Assembly (NCBI GenBank): GCA_002452095.1
Contig: DKEG01000005.1
Coordinates: 1 to 35,044 of the forward strand
DNA: 35,044 bases
Source: Bacteroidales bacterium UBA6828
Lineage (GTDB): Bacteria; Bacteroidota; Bacteroidia; Bacteroidales; Paludibacteraceae
Reading direction: 5' to 3'
Shown here: one piece after another, positions 24,708 through 32,537 of the stretch
Layout of the letters: the number at the start of each line of letters is the position of its first letter
Numbering within the stretch: the first letter of the stretch is position 1
The notes under the pieces: generated by a model
Database searches by the model: none
What the model saw: only the letters and a program-made list of their open reading frames with translations
What the model was told of the DNA's origin: nothing
Position numbers and translations under genes: made by a program

Positions 24708-26768
24708 CGCCCCGTTGACCACGAGCAGGAACTCGTCGTTGTCATCGGTGCGCTCCATATAACTCTTCAGTTTCTCCATTGCCTCGATACTGTTCATATC
24801 GCTCAACTGCTTGCGTATCTGCCACATACGGCTCAGTACATCGGGCGGAAGGAGCAGATCGTCGCGGCGGGTGCTGGATGCGGGTATATCCACTGCGGGG
24901 AATATACGTTTGTTGGCAAGTTTGCGGTCAAGTTGCAATTCCATATTACCCGTACCCTTGAATTCCTCAAAAATCAGGTCGTCCATCTTGCTGCCGGTCT
25001 CGGTGAGTGCCGTGGCAATGATAGTCAGACTACCTCCGTTTTCAATGTTTCGCGCTGCGCCGAAGAAACGTTTGGGTTTGTGCAAAGCCTGTGCTTCCAC
25101 GCCGCCTGACAGCACCTTTCCGCTTGAGGGGGCTACCGTATTGTAGGCGCGTGCAAGGCGGGTAATCGAATCCAGCAGGATGACTACATCATGTCCGCTT
25201 TCTACCAAACGTTTGGCTTTCTCGTGAACGATATTCGCCACTTTGACATGGTTCTCGGCGGGTTCGTCAAAGGTCGAGGCTATCACCTCCGCATTCACTG
25301 AACGTGCCATATCCGTTACCTCCTCGGGACGCTCGTCAATGAGCAGCACAATCATATAAACTTCGGGGTGGTTGGCTGCAATGGCATTGGCTATCTGCTT
25401 GAGCAGCACCGTCTTACCGGTCTTCGGCTGTGCCACAATCAATCCGCGCTGACCTTTGCCGATAGGCGCAAACAGGTCAATGATACGTACCGACAACGGG
25501 TCGGACTTGTCGCCTTTGCAGAGTTTGAATTTCTCATCGGGGAAGAGCGGTGTCAGATTCTCGAATGCCACACGTTGTTTGGCTTTTTCGGGTTCCAAAC
25601 CGTTGATGCGTATTACCTTGTCCATCGGGAAATACTTGTCGGGGTCTCGGTTCACGCGAATGGTGCACTCCACCGTGTCGCCCGGCTTGAGTCCGTAGTT
25701 GCGTATCTGCTCTTTGCTCACATATACATCATCGGGAGAGGGCAGGTAGTTGTAGTCCGCCGAGCGCAGGAAACCGTAGCCGTCTTGTGTACATTCCAGC
25801 GTACCCATGGCAATCACGTGTTCGCCGAGGTCAATCTGTACGCGCGGTTGGTTCTGCGGTTGTGGTGCGGGTTGCTGTATTTGTGCGGGACGATAAGCGG
25901 ATTCGGTTTCTTCTGCAGGAGTTCCTTCTGTTTCCGGTTGTGTGGTATTCTCTTGTTGTCCGGTATCTTCGTTGCTCAACTCGGGGTGCAAACGCGCATA
26001 TTCCGCGGCTTTCTCGGCAGCGATACGTGCCAGTTCCTCTTTGGTCTTGCGCCCGCGTTTCTTCTGGGATGCTGTCTCTGTTTGTGGCTTTGGGGCGGTT
26101 TCTGCGTTAGTCTCTGCGGGCTTTTCTGCAACGACCACTTGCTCGGTAGGTCGCTCGGCAATCACATTCTCCGCCGTTGCAAACAAATCACCTTCCACGG
26201 GGATTTGCTCTGCAGTTCCCCCTTCAGTGGGGGGCGGGGGAGTTGTGGTCGGGGGAGTGTTCAGCGGTTTTCTGGCTTCTATTGCGCGTACCGTCTTGTT
26301 CTGTTTGTGATTGTTCTGCTTGAGTTGCTCTTGCATCTCGTCCAACTGGTCTTTTTCCGTCCCTACGGTAGCCACCACATTCTCGCTCTTCATACCGTTG
26401 GTGCTGACCTTGCTCACTTGCTTTACACCGCGTGTCCGAACCCGTGCCGCAGGCTGCTCGGTCGCAGGAGCAGCGTTGTCTGTGGCAGTTTCTGTAAGCC
26501 CCCTCTTTGAGGGGGTTGGGGGAGTCGGGGGAGTTGGGGGAGTCGGGGGCAGAGTAGAGTTTGTTGTCTTTTTTCTTGTTCTTTTTTCCGCTTTGGCATC
26601 TTCGCGGGCTTGTACTTCTTTGGCGCGGTTGTCAGCCTGCGCATCAAGAATGCCATAGCAGATTTCTCGTAGCGATTGGGTGCGTTTGGGTTTCAGCCCC
26701 ATCGACACAGCAATCTCTCGTACCTCATCAAGCGTCATGCGCTCGAGTTCATTCAAATCGTATTGCAT
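24702..26768 (-). CDS. rho: Transcription termination factor Rho with a large insert, 688 aa
   Basis: Rho is the hexameric RNA helicase that ends transcription. The N-terminal Rho_N helix domain is at residues 1-47 (LNELERMTLDEVREIAVSMG). A low-complexity insert of about 260 residues follows, rich in Pro, Thr, Glu and Lys. The RNA-binding cold-shock domain is at about 320-395 (GTLECTQDGYGFLRSADYNYLP). The ATPase has the P-loop AQPKTGKT (about 447-454), LLIDERPEEVTDMAR and the Walker B VVILLDSITRLARAYN. Two proline-rich patches in the insert are encoded by G-rich repeats. Large Rho inserts are common in Bacteroidetes; the repeats within it are the unusual part. Confidence 0.96.
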   Translation of the reverse strand: MQYDLNELERMTLDEVREIAVSMGLKPKRTQSLREICYGILDAQADNRAKEVQAREDAKAEKRTRKKTTNSTLPPTPPTPPTPPTPSKRGLTETATDNAAPATEQPAARVRTRGVKQVSKVSTNGMKSENVVATVGTEKDQLDEMQEQLKQNNHKQNKTVRAIEARKPLNTPPTTTPPPPTEGGTAEQIPVEGDLFATAENVIAERPTEQVVVAEKPAETNAETAPKPQTETASQKKRGRKTKEELARIAAEKAAEYARLHPELSNEDTGQQENTTQPETEGTPAEETESAYRPAQIQQPAPQPQNQPRVQIDLGEHVIAMGTLECTQDGYGFLRSADYNYLPSPDDVYVSKEQIRNYGLKPGDTVECTIRVNRDPDKYFPMDKVIRINGLEPEKAKQRVAFENLTPLFPDEKFKLCKGDKSDPLSVRIIDLFAPIGKGQRGLIVAQPKTGKTVLLKQIANAIAANHPEVYMIVLLIDERPEEVTDMARSVNAEVIASTFDEPAENHVKVANIVHEKAKRLVESGHDVVILLDSITRLARAYNTVAPSSGKVLSGGVEAQALHKPKRFFGAARNIENGGSLTIIATALTETGSKMDDLIFEEFKGTGNMELQLDRKLANKRIFPAVDIPASSTRRDDLLLPPDVLSRMWQIRKQLSDMNSIEAMEKLKSYMERTDDNDEFLLVVNGAR
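26217..26257. repeat. G-rich palindromic repeat inside rho (second copy)
   Basis: CCCCCTTCAGTGGGGGG is followed by CGGGGGAG and GTCGGGGGAG. It encodes TPPTTTPPPPTEGG in Rho's insert. Compare 13291-13320 and 26498-26550. Confidence 0.75.
26498..26550. repeat. G-rich palindromic repeat with 9-bp tandem tail inside rho
   Basis: CCCCCTCTTTGAGGGGG is followed by GTTGGGGGA, GTCGGGGGA, GTTGGGGGA and GTCGGGGGC in exact 9-bp steps (26515-26550). Nine bases keep the frame and give repeated Pro-Pro-Thr in the protein. Confidence 0.88.
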
Positions 26769-26831
26769 AAAATAATAAAAATGTATTCAGAAAAATCATA
26801 GTCGTGGAGAGAACCCCCACCAAATACGCTG

Positions 26832-26863
26832 CAAAAGTACTAAAAAAAAACGATATACGCAAT
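26832..26863 (-). promoter_or_regulatory. Possible rho promoter
   Basis: On the minus strand TACTTTTG (26832-26839) fits the -7 box, and 20 bases upstream ATTG (26860-26863) replaces TTTG. The leader to ATG 26768 would be about 55 bases. Confidence 0.45.
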
Positions 26864-26945
26864 ACTCCGCCTTATTTTCCTACTCTGTATTTGTCAATAA
26901 GGAATATCTCCGCTCAAATCCCATTGTTTTTAAGATATTTTATTT

Positions 26946-26989
26946 ACGGCAAAAAGACGGCAACGACACGGCAACGACACGGCAACGAG
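26946..26989. repeat. 11-bp tandem array upstream of rho (copy G)
   Basis: Four 11-bp units ACGGCAAAAAG, ACGGCAACGAC, ACGGCAACGAC and ACGGCAACGAG. The unit is the same as in copy F (14809-14841), and TTGCGGTG follows both, but the CATAATACC flank is missing. Confidence 0.85.
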
Positions 26990-27040
26990 ATTACTGTTTT
27001 TGCGGTGTTTACCACGCAGTCGACATCCATCTCTCGCCGG

Positions 27041-27109
27041 GGACGCGGACGCCCCGCCCGCGGTCATTTCGATGCGCAAATGTATGGAAACGACGCGTCC
27101 CGCGTCGTT
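27041..27109. repeat. GC-rich palindromic segment
   Basis: A GGGGACGCGGACGCCCC stretch is followed about 30 bases later by the hairpin AACGACGC-GTCCC-GCGTCGTT (27089-27109). It is much richer in GC than the DNA on either side and looks like an interspersed repeat. I see only this one copy. Confidence 0.45.
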
Positions 27110-27289
27110 ATCGTCTCCTCCGAACTACCTATATATTGCTTTATGTCTTTTTGCCGGTACTTAAATGCGGTTTTTAGGACTTTTGTATTATTTTTCCATT
27201 GCTCTATTACTATTTTGATGCGGTTGCCCCGGCTTCTCTGCACGTTCACTCGGCCATTTCGCACAGTTTTATGCTATATTCCGTATTGT

Positions 27290-28105
27290 TCAGTAACTTT
27301 CTTCCGCATTGGGGAACGTACTGTTTTTTACGGCGGAGATGTATGCGCCCACAGCGGTCTTTACTTCATTGCCGAGTTCCGCAAAATGGCGGAGGAACTT
27401 CGGCTTGAAACCTTGGTTCAGTCCGAGCATATCGTGCAGAACCAATACTTGCCCGTCCGTTCCATTGCCGGCACCGATACCTATCACGGGGCAACTCACC
27501 TGTCGGGTTACTTCTGCCGCAAGGGCAGCGGGTATCTTTTCCAACACAATAGCGCAACACCCTGCTTCGTCCAATAGGCGGGCATCATGCACCAGTTTCT
27601 CTGCCTCTGCCTCGCCTTTCGCACGCAGCCCGTAGCCGCCGAACTGGTTTACCGACTGGGGAGTTAATCCCAGATGTCCCACTACGGGTACACCTGCCTG
27701 AACCGTGTGGCGTATAACGGGCAGCACTTCCTCGCCGCCTTCCAATTTCACAGCGTCCGCACCGCTCTCCTTAATCATACGGATAGCATTTCTTACTCCT
27801 TCTTCTTCGCTCACCTGGTAACTGCCAAAAGGCATATCAATCACCACCATCGCGCGTTTGGCGCCGCGTACCACACCGCGGGTGAGAAAAATCATCTCGT
27901 CCACCGTAATAGGCAGCGTGTATTGGTTGCCGCAGACGACATTGCTGGCACTGTCTCCCACCAGTATCATATCAATGCCCGCCTCGTCTATCAGCGAGGT
28001 GAGTGTAAAATCATAACTCGTGAGCATGGCGATTTTCTCGCCAGTTTCTTTCATTTTGCGCAACTGCGTAGTGGTTACGCGCGTAGTTTGTGTATGTACT
28101 GACAT
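27290..28105 (-). CDS. panB: 3-methyl-2-oxobutanoate hydroxymethyltransferase, 271 aa
   Basis: PanB makes ketopantoate in pantothenate (CoA) synthesis, using methylene-tetrahydrofolate and Mg. Family motifs are MLTSYDFTLTSLIDEAGIDM, VGDSASNVV with the metal-binding Asp51, VIDMPFGSYQ, KLEGGEE, GHLGLTPQSVNQFGGY and VIGIGAGNGTDGQVLVLHDM. Length is standard. I chose ATG 28105 (MSVHTQTTRVTT); an upstream in-frame ATG at 28126 is less likely. A promoter at 28298-28329 would give a leader of about 185 bases that contains an 11-bp array. No panC or panD is in the window. Confidence 0.95.
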   Translation of the reverse strand: MSVHTQTTRVTTTQLRKMKETGEKIAMLTSYDFTLTSLIDEAGIDMILVGDSASNVVCGNQYTLPITVDEMIFLTRGVVRGAKRAMVVIDMPFGSYQVSEEEGVRNAIRMIKESGADAVKLEGGEEVLPVIRHTVQAGVPVVGHLGLTPQSVNQFGGYGLRAKGEAEAEKLVHDARLLDEAGCCAIVLEKIPAALAAEVTRQVSCPVIGIGAGNGTDGQVLVLHDMLGLNQGFKPKFLRHFAELGNEVKTAVGAYISAVKNSTFPNAEESY

Positions 28106-28176
28106 CTTTTTGTTAAAATAATGCAACTCGCAGATGATTATTTTTCCTTACCTTATGCCGTCAGGTCTATGATGTT

Positions 28177-28220
28177 CGTATGTGATTCGTATGTGATTCG
28201 TATGTGATTGGTATGTGATT
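28177..28220. repeat. 11-bp tandem array in the panB leader (copy H)
   Basis: CGTATGTGATT occurs three times and GGTATGTGATT once, in exact 11-bp steps. Its sequence is unrelated to the other arrays. It lies between the panB promoter and its ATG, so it is probably transcribed. Confidence 0.92.
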
Positions 28221-28297
28221 AGGCGGTCTTTGCTTGTATTATAGCAGGTTAATACTTACCATTCATACCAAAGCCTGATGCCGGTTGTAAGGGTTTG

Positions 28298-28329
28298 CAA
28301 AATTACTGCTTTTTTTGTGTCTGTGCAAA
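28298..28329 (-). promoter_or_regulatory. Promoter of panB
   Basis: On the minus strand TTTG (28326-28329), a 20-base spacer and TAATTTTG (28298-28305) match the consensus. The surrounding sequence GCAAAATTACTGCTTTTTTT is nearly the same as at the DUF2851 promoter (14613-14632). Confidence 0.7.
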
Positions 28330-28356
28330 TAGATACGGAAATACCACTTGTTTTTA

Positions 28357-28388
28357 TTTGTCGGTTTCCGCAAAAAGCAGTATCTTTG
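28357..28388 (+). promoter_or_regulatory. Promoter of the 2-hydroxyacid dehydrogenase gene
   Basis: TTTG (28357-28360), a 20-base spacer and TATCTTTG (28381-28388) match the consensus. The -7 box ends only 9 bases before ATG 28398, so the leader is nearly absent. Confidence 0.75.
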
Positions 28389-28397
28389 TACCCGATT

Positions 28398-29312
28398 ATG
28401 CAAATAGCGTTTACAACAACATTACCAAAGAAAGGTTTTGCCCGTCTGGCGGCAGAACATAGTCTGTTTGTACCTCTTGAGAAAGCAGAGGTATTAGTTT
28501 CCACTTTTGATAAACCCGTTACGCGCGAGATGATTGTGTCTGCACCTAATTTGCGTCTGATTGCCAATTTCGGTGCGGGGTATAACAATATCGACCTTGA
28601 TGCCTGCCGTGAACGGGGTATTCGGGTTACCAATACCCCGCATTCCGTTGTGGAACCGACTGCCGAATTGGCCTTTGCGCTGATGCTCGACGTCGCACGC
28701 CGAACCGTGGAGTTTGATAAGAATATGCGCCGTCGGAGCGGGGTGGAGTTTGGCGTGATGAACAATCTCAGCCACTCGCTCTATGGCAAAGTGTTGGGCA
28801 TTGTTGGTATGGGACGTATCGGACAAGCCTTGGCACGCCGTGCCGTAGCAAGCGGAATGACGATTATTTACCACAACCGTCATCGTCTGCCTGAGGAGAC
28901 AGAGCGGAAATACGGGGCAACTTATGTGTCGTTGGACGAACTGCTGCGTACTGCGGATGTTGTGTCGCTCAACCTGCCTTATACGCCCGAGGTGCATCAC
29001 ATAATCGGTTCTGCGGAGTTGCAAATGATGAAGCCGTCGGCTTACCTCGTCAATACCGCCCGCGGGGCACACGTGGACGAGGATGCTTTGGCAGAAGCGT
29101 TGCGCACAAGGCAGATTGCGGGTGCGGCATTGGACGTGTTTGAGCACGAACCGCAACTGCCGCCTACATTCCGTTGGCTGAATAATATCGTTCTTTCTCC
29201 CCATACGGGTACGGGTACATGGGAAGGTCGCCTTGCTATGTGCGAAGAGGTCTGCGACAATATCCTTGCCTTCGCCGCCGGCAATACCGACCAAATGAGT
29301 ATAGTATTGTAA
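28398..29312 (+). CDS. D-2-hydroxyacid dehydrogenase family protein, 304 aa
   Basis: An NAD-dependent oxidoreductase of the D-isomer-specific family. The substrate domain is split around the Rossmann domain, whose motif is GIVGMGRIGQALARRA. The catalytic Arg lies in NTARGAHVDEDAL, the Glu in DVFEHEP and the His in LSPHTGTGTWEGR. The length fits. I chose ATG 28398 (MQIAFTTTLPKKGF) because the promoter's -7 box ends just before it; the frame is open farther upstream but through the promoter. The substrate (glycerate, glyoxylate, lactate or other) cannot be told. The restriction gene begins 21 bases after its stop. Confidence 0.9.
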   Translation: MQIAFTTTLPKKGFARLAAEHSLFVPLEKAEVLVSTFDKPVTREMIVSAPNLRLIANFGAGYNNIDLDACRERGIRVTNTPHSVVEPTAELAFALMLDVARRTVEFDKNMRRRSGVEFGVMNNLSHSLYGKVLGIVGMGRIGQALARRAVASGMTIIYHNRHRLPEETERKYGATYVSLDELLRTADVVSLNLPYTPEVHHIIGSAELQMMKPSAYLVNTARGAHVDEDALAEALRTRQIAGAALDVFEHEPQLPPTFRWLNNIVLSPHTGTGTWEGRLAMCEEVCDNILAFAAGNTDQMSIVL

Positions 29313-29333
29313 AGATATAAAAATGAAAGCGGT

Positions 29334-30287
29334 ATGAGTAAATTAAGCAACAATCAGGGAAGGGGATACGAATATATCTGTTTGCATACGCTGTGTTCGG
29401 AGATAGGCAAAGTGCGTCCTGTGCAAATTGACCAAAATAGCAGTTATTTGTCAGCACAGCACGCATGGAATACACTTTCTGCAGAAGAACAGCAAACTTA
29501 TACCACAAGTGCCAAAGCCGCAGTAAAGTCTGTTTTTGACTTGGAACCGCTTATGGTAGAACAGAGCACGGACGTGGTCGAATTATATATACAGGCTGAT
29601 ACAAAAGGAAAAGAGGGAGATGTGCGGGATATAATCGTACAGCGATCGGATATATCTTGGGAGATAGGCTTTTCTATCAAACATAACCATTTTGCCGTGA
29701 AACACAGCCGTCTGTCGCCCACTATTGATTTCGGAAAAATATGGTTTGGCAGTCCTTGTTCAGAAGCGTATTGGGCTGTAGTAAAACCCGTATTTGATTA
29801 CTTGAAAGAAGAAAAAAGCAAGGGAACTTATTTTAGAAATATACCTGACAAAGAACAAAATGTGTATGTCCCAATTGTGCAAGCGTTTATAGACGAAATA
29901 CAAAGACAATACAAAGTACACAAAGATATGCCTGCTAAAATGGTGGAATATCTATTGAGCAGGTATGATTTTTATAAAATAATCAGTATAGATACCCAAC
30001 GACTGACCCCAATACAATCGTATAATCTGCACGGAACACTCAATAAATCGGCTCGTGTGGTTAAGCCTGCTATACAGGTGCCGATTACGGCTTTGCCTTC
30101 TCGGATTGTAAGTATCGGTTTTGTTCCAAACCGGCATAGTACAGCGGAATTGTATATGGATGGCGGATGGCAGTTTACATTCCGCATTCACAATGCAGAG
30201 GATATAGCCACACCGTCTATGAAATTTGACATACAAATAGTAGGTATGCCGACAACTGTTATAACCATTAACTGCCTATGGAACTGA
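29334..30287 (+). CDS. HaeIII-type restriction endonuclease, 317 aa
   Basis: It resembles the R.HaeIII family, which cuts GGCC: the N-terminus SNNQGRGYEYICLHTL and the region EGDVRDIIVQRSDISWEIGFSIKHNH, which provides a plausible PD-(D/E)xK site (Asp, Glu, Lys). The strongest support is its partner, a close relative of M.HaeIII whose gene overlaps the end of this one by 10 bases. The base composition is visibly more AT-rich than peptidase T downstream, a sign of transfer. A four-codon mini-frame (ATG at 29323) ends in a TGA that overlaps this gene's ATG (ATGA). Confidence 0.85.
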   Translation: MSKLSNNQGRGYEYICLHTLCSEIGKVRPVQIDQNSSYLSAQHAWNTLSAEEQQTYTTSAKAAVKSVFDLEPLMVEQSTDVVELYIQADTKGKEGDVRDIIVQRSDISWEIGFSIKHNHFAVKHSRLSPTIDFGKIWFGSPCSEAYWAVVKPVFDYLKEEKSKGTYFRNIPDKEQNVYVPIVQAFIDEIQRQYKVHKDMPAKMVEYLLSRYDFYKIISIDTQRLTPIQSYNLHGTLNKSARVVKPAIQVPITALPSRIVSIGFVPNRHSTAELYMDGGWQFTFRIHNAEDIATPSMKFDIQIVGMPTTVITINCLWN

Positions 30288-31297
30288 TTAGTTTGTTTTC
30301 AGGGGCAGGCGGATTGGATTTGGGGTTTGAAAAGGCAGGTTTTCATACTATTGTAGCCAATGAATACGACCGCAAGATATGTTCTACTTTCCGGGCTAAT
30401 TTTCCTCAAACGCACCTGATAGAGGGAGATATACGTACGATTTCTTCGGAGCAATTTCCCCAGCGGGTGGCGGGTATTATCGGAGGTCCCCCATGCCAGT
30501 CATGGAGCGAGGCTGGAACACTGAAAGGAATAGAAGACGCACGCGGACAATTATTTTACGACTATATCCGCATACTCAATGCGGTGCAACCTTTGTTCTT
30601 TGTAGCGGAGAATGTGTCGGGAATGTTGGCAAAACGGCATAGTAGTGCAGTGAGTGGCTTTTTGCAGTTGTTTGACAAAGCAGGTTACGATGTCAATTTG
30701 CAGATGTTGAATGCAAATGACTACGATGTACCGGAAGACAGGAAACGTGTGTTCTATATCGGTTTTCGGAAGGATTTGCAAATACATGATTATCTCTATC
30801 CGACTCCGTTAGCACGGCATTTGGTTCTCAAAGATGCAATATGGGATTTGCGCGATACGGCTATTCCCGCCTTATCGGGGAATAAAACGAATGGGGAAAA
30901 ATGTATAGTACCCAATCATGAGTATTATGTGGGGTCGTATTCTCCCATCTTTATGTCCCGCAATCGTGTGCGGCAATGGGATGAACCCGGTTTTACGGTA
31001 CAGGCAAGTGGACGGCAATGCCAACTGCACCCACAGGCACCTGCAATGCAGAAAGTCGGAGAAAACAAGCATGTCTTTGTAGCAGGAAAAGAAAATCTGT
31101 ATCGCCGTATGAGTGTACGTGAAGTGGCTCGTTTGCAAACTTTCCCTGATACCTATAAGTTCTTGTATGAGGATATAGATTATGGCTATAAAATGATAGG
31201 TAACGCTGTACCCGTTAATTTGGCATATTATGTAGCAAAGAGCATAGTTGCTTGCTTGGAACGGCATAGTGTTTGTATGTGTAGCAACAGAGCATAG
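30278..31297 (+). CDS. DNA (cytosine-5-)-methyltransferase, HaeIII type (GGCC), 339 aa
   Basis: It methylates cytosine at C5, very probably in GGCC, protecting against the partner nuclease. Motifs in order: I LISLFSGAGGLDLGF, IV GGPPCQSWSEAG with the catalytic Cys73, VI ENVSGM, VIII DRKRVFYIGF, a target-recognition region whose FMSRNRVRQWDEP and TVQASGRQCQLHPQAP agree with M.HaeIII as I remember it, IX SVREVARLQTFPD, and X GYKMIGNAVPVNLAYYVAK. The length is near the 330 of M.HaeIII, with a short extra tail (SVCMCSNRA). The gene overlaps the nuclease gene and ends 18 bases before peptidase T. No controller gene or Vsr is present. Confidence 0.95.
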   Translation: MELISLFSGAGGLDLGFEKAGFHTIVANEYDRKICSTFRANFPQTHLIEGDIRTISSEQFPQRVAGIIGGPPCQSWSEAGTLKGIEDARGQLFYDYIRILNAVQPLFFVAENVSGMLAKRHSSAVSGFLQLFDKAGYDVNLQMLNANDYDVPEDRKRVFYIGFRKDLQIHDYLYPTPLARHLVLKDAIWDLRDTAIPALSGNKTNGEKCIVPNHEYYVGSYSPIFMSRNRVRQWDEPGFTVQASGRQCQLHPQAPAMQKVGENKHVFVAGKENLYRRMSVREVARLQTFPDTYKFLYEDIDYGYKMIGNAVPVNLAYYVAKSIVACLERHSVCMCSNRA

Positions 31298-31315
31298 AAT
31301 AAAATAATTACAACA

Positions 31316-32527
31316 ATGAATATCACAGACCGATTTCTGAAGTACGTCAGTTTCTGCACTACTTCGGACGAGGAGACGAATATGACCCCCTCTACACCGG
31401 GGCAGATGGAGTTCGCCGAGTACCTGAAAAACGAACTCCAAACCATTGGTATGCAGGATGTAACGCTCGACAAGAACGGCTACCTGATGGCTACCTTGCC
31501 CGCCACCGTGGACGGCAAACCCACTATCGGTTTTATTGCCCACATGGACACATCGCCTGACGCCAGCGGTAAGCACATCAAACCCCGCATTGTAAAAGAC
31601 TACGACGGTGGAGATATTGTGCTCAACGAGGAAGAGAACATCGTTTTGGAGACGGCTAAATATCCGGAAATCCTCCGTTACAAGGGACAAGACATCATCG
31701 TCACCAACGGCAAGACGCTCCTCGGCGCGGACGACAAAGCGGGTATCGCAGAGATTGTCTCGGCGTGCGAGTACCTTATCCAACACCCCGAAATCAAACA
31801 CGGCAAGATTCGTGTAGGCTTCACGCCCGACGAGGAAATCGGTCAGGGAGCCGACCACTTTGATGTCGCGAAGTTCGGCTGCGACTTTGCCTACACTATG
31901 GACGGCGGCACGATAGGCGAACTGGAGTTCGAGAACTTCAATGCCGCAAGTTGCAAGATACACGTGCATGGCGTCAACGTACACCCGGGCTACGGATACC
32001 ACAAGATGCTCAACTCCATGCGCATTGCCTACCAGTTGGCTGTCATGCTGCCCCGCTGGGAGACCCCAGAGCATACGCAGGGCTACGAGGGCTTTTATCA
32101 TCTCGTCGGTATGACCGGCACGGTGGAGGAGACCACCCTCAGTTACATCATACGCGACCACGACCGTGCCCGTTTCGAGAGCCGCAAACGCGAAATGGAG
32201 CACCTTGTGCGCAAGATAAACCGCGAGTACGGCGAGGGCACCGCAGAGATAGAACTGCGCGACCAGTACTATAATATGCGCGAAAAGGTGGAACCCGTGA
32301 TGCACATCGTCACCCTTGTGGAAGAGGCGATGAAGGAAGTGGGTGTCACCCCGCATATCCAGCCTATCCGTGGCGGTACGGACGGCGCACGTCTGTCTTT
32401 CGAGGGGCTGCCCTGTCCCAACATCTTCGCCGGCGGTGAGAACTTCCACAGCCGCTTCGAGTATCTCCCTATCCCCTCCATGGAGAAAGCCATGCAAGTC
32501 ATTCTCAAGATAGTAGAAAAGGCATAG
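31316..32527 (+). CDS. pepT: Peptidase T (tripeptide aminopeptidase), 403 aa
   Basis: A cytoplasmic M20B metallopeptidase that removes the N-terminal residue from tripeptides. The zinc ligands and catalytic residues are visible: His76 and Asp78 in FIAHMDTSPD, Asp140 in LGADDKAG, Glu173-Glu174 in FTPDEEIGQG, Asp196 in YTMDGGTIGE, and a late His in AGGENFHSR. Length is standard. It follows the methyltransferase by only 18 bases and I see no promoter in between, so it may rely on transcription through the restriction operon. From memory gcvT often follows pepT in Bacteroides; here a GIY-YIG gene lies between them. Confidence 0.95.
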   Translation: MNITDRFLKYVSFCTTSDEETNMTPSTPGQMEFAEYLKNELQTIGMQDVTLDKNGYLMATLPATVDGKPTIGFIAHMDTSPDASGKHIKPRIVKDYDGGDIVLNEEENIVLETAKYPEILRYKGQDIIVTNGKTLLGADDKAGIAEIVSACEYLIQHPEIKHGKIRVGFTPDEEIGQGADHFDVAKFGCDFAYTMDGGTIGELEFENFNAASCKIHVHGVNVHPGYGYHKMLNSMRIAYQLAVMLPRWETPEHTQGYEGFYHLVGMTGTVEETTLSYIIRDHDRARFESRKREMEHLVRKINREYGEGTAEIELRDQYYNMREKVEPVMHIVTLVEEAMKEVGVTPHIQPIRGGTDGARLSFEGLPCPNIFAGGENFHSRFEYLPIPSMEKAMQVILKIVEKA

Positions 32528-32537
32528 GCGTTAGGTT

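Larger units (their letters stand above)
26769..27289. other. Gene-free region between rho and panB
   Basis: I see no supported gene in these 521 bases. It holds a possible rho promoter (26832-26863), an 11-bp array (26946-26989) and a GC-rich palindromic segment (27041-27109). The rest is T-rich on the plus strand. Open frames on both strands lack family resemblance. Confidence 0.6.

Noticed and set aside
25368..26510. 380-residue open frame opposite rho
   Set aside because: Antisense to Rho; its Gly/Leu/Cys-rich composition mirrors Rho's codons.
27064..27264. 66-residue open frame (minus) between panB and rho
   Set aside because: It starts and ends in repeat-like DNA and lacks a promoter or family resemblance; a decayed fragment cannot be excluded.
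26804..27577. 257-residue open frame upstream of rho (plus)
   Set aside because: It crosses the repeat array and GC-rich palindrome and then reads antisense into panB.
28177..28220. CRISPR array
   Set aside because: Units are direct 11-bp repeats without spacers, and no cas genes are present; the same holds for the other arrays.
30872..32497. 541-residue open frame opposite the methyltransferase and pepT
   Set aside because: Antisense to two well-supported genes whose motifs are intact; no recognisable domain.
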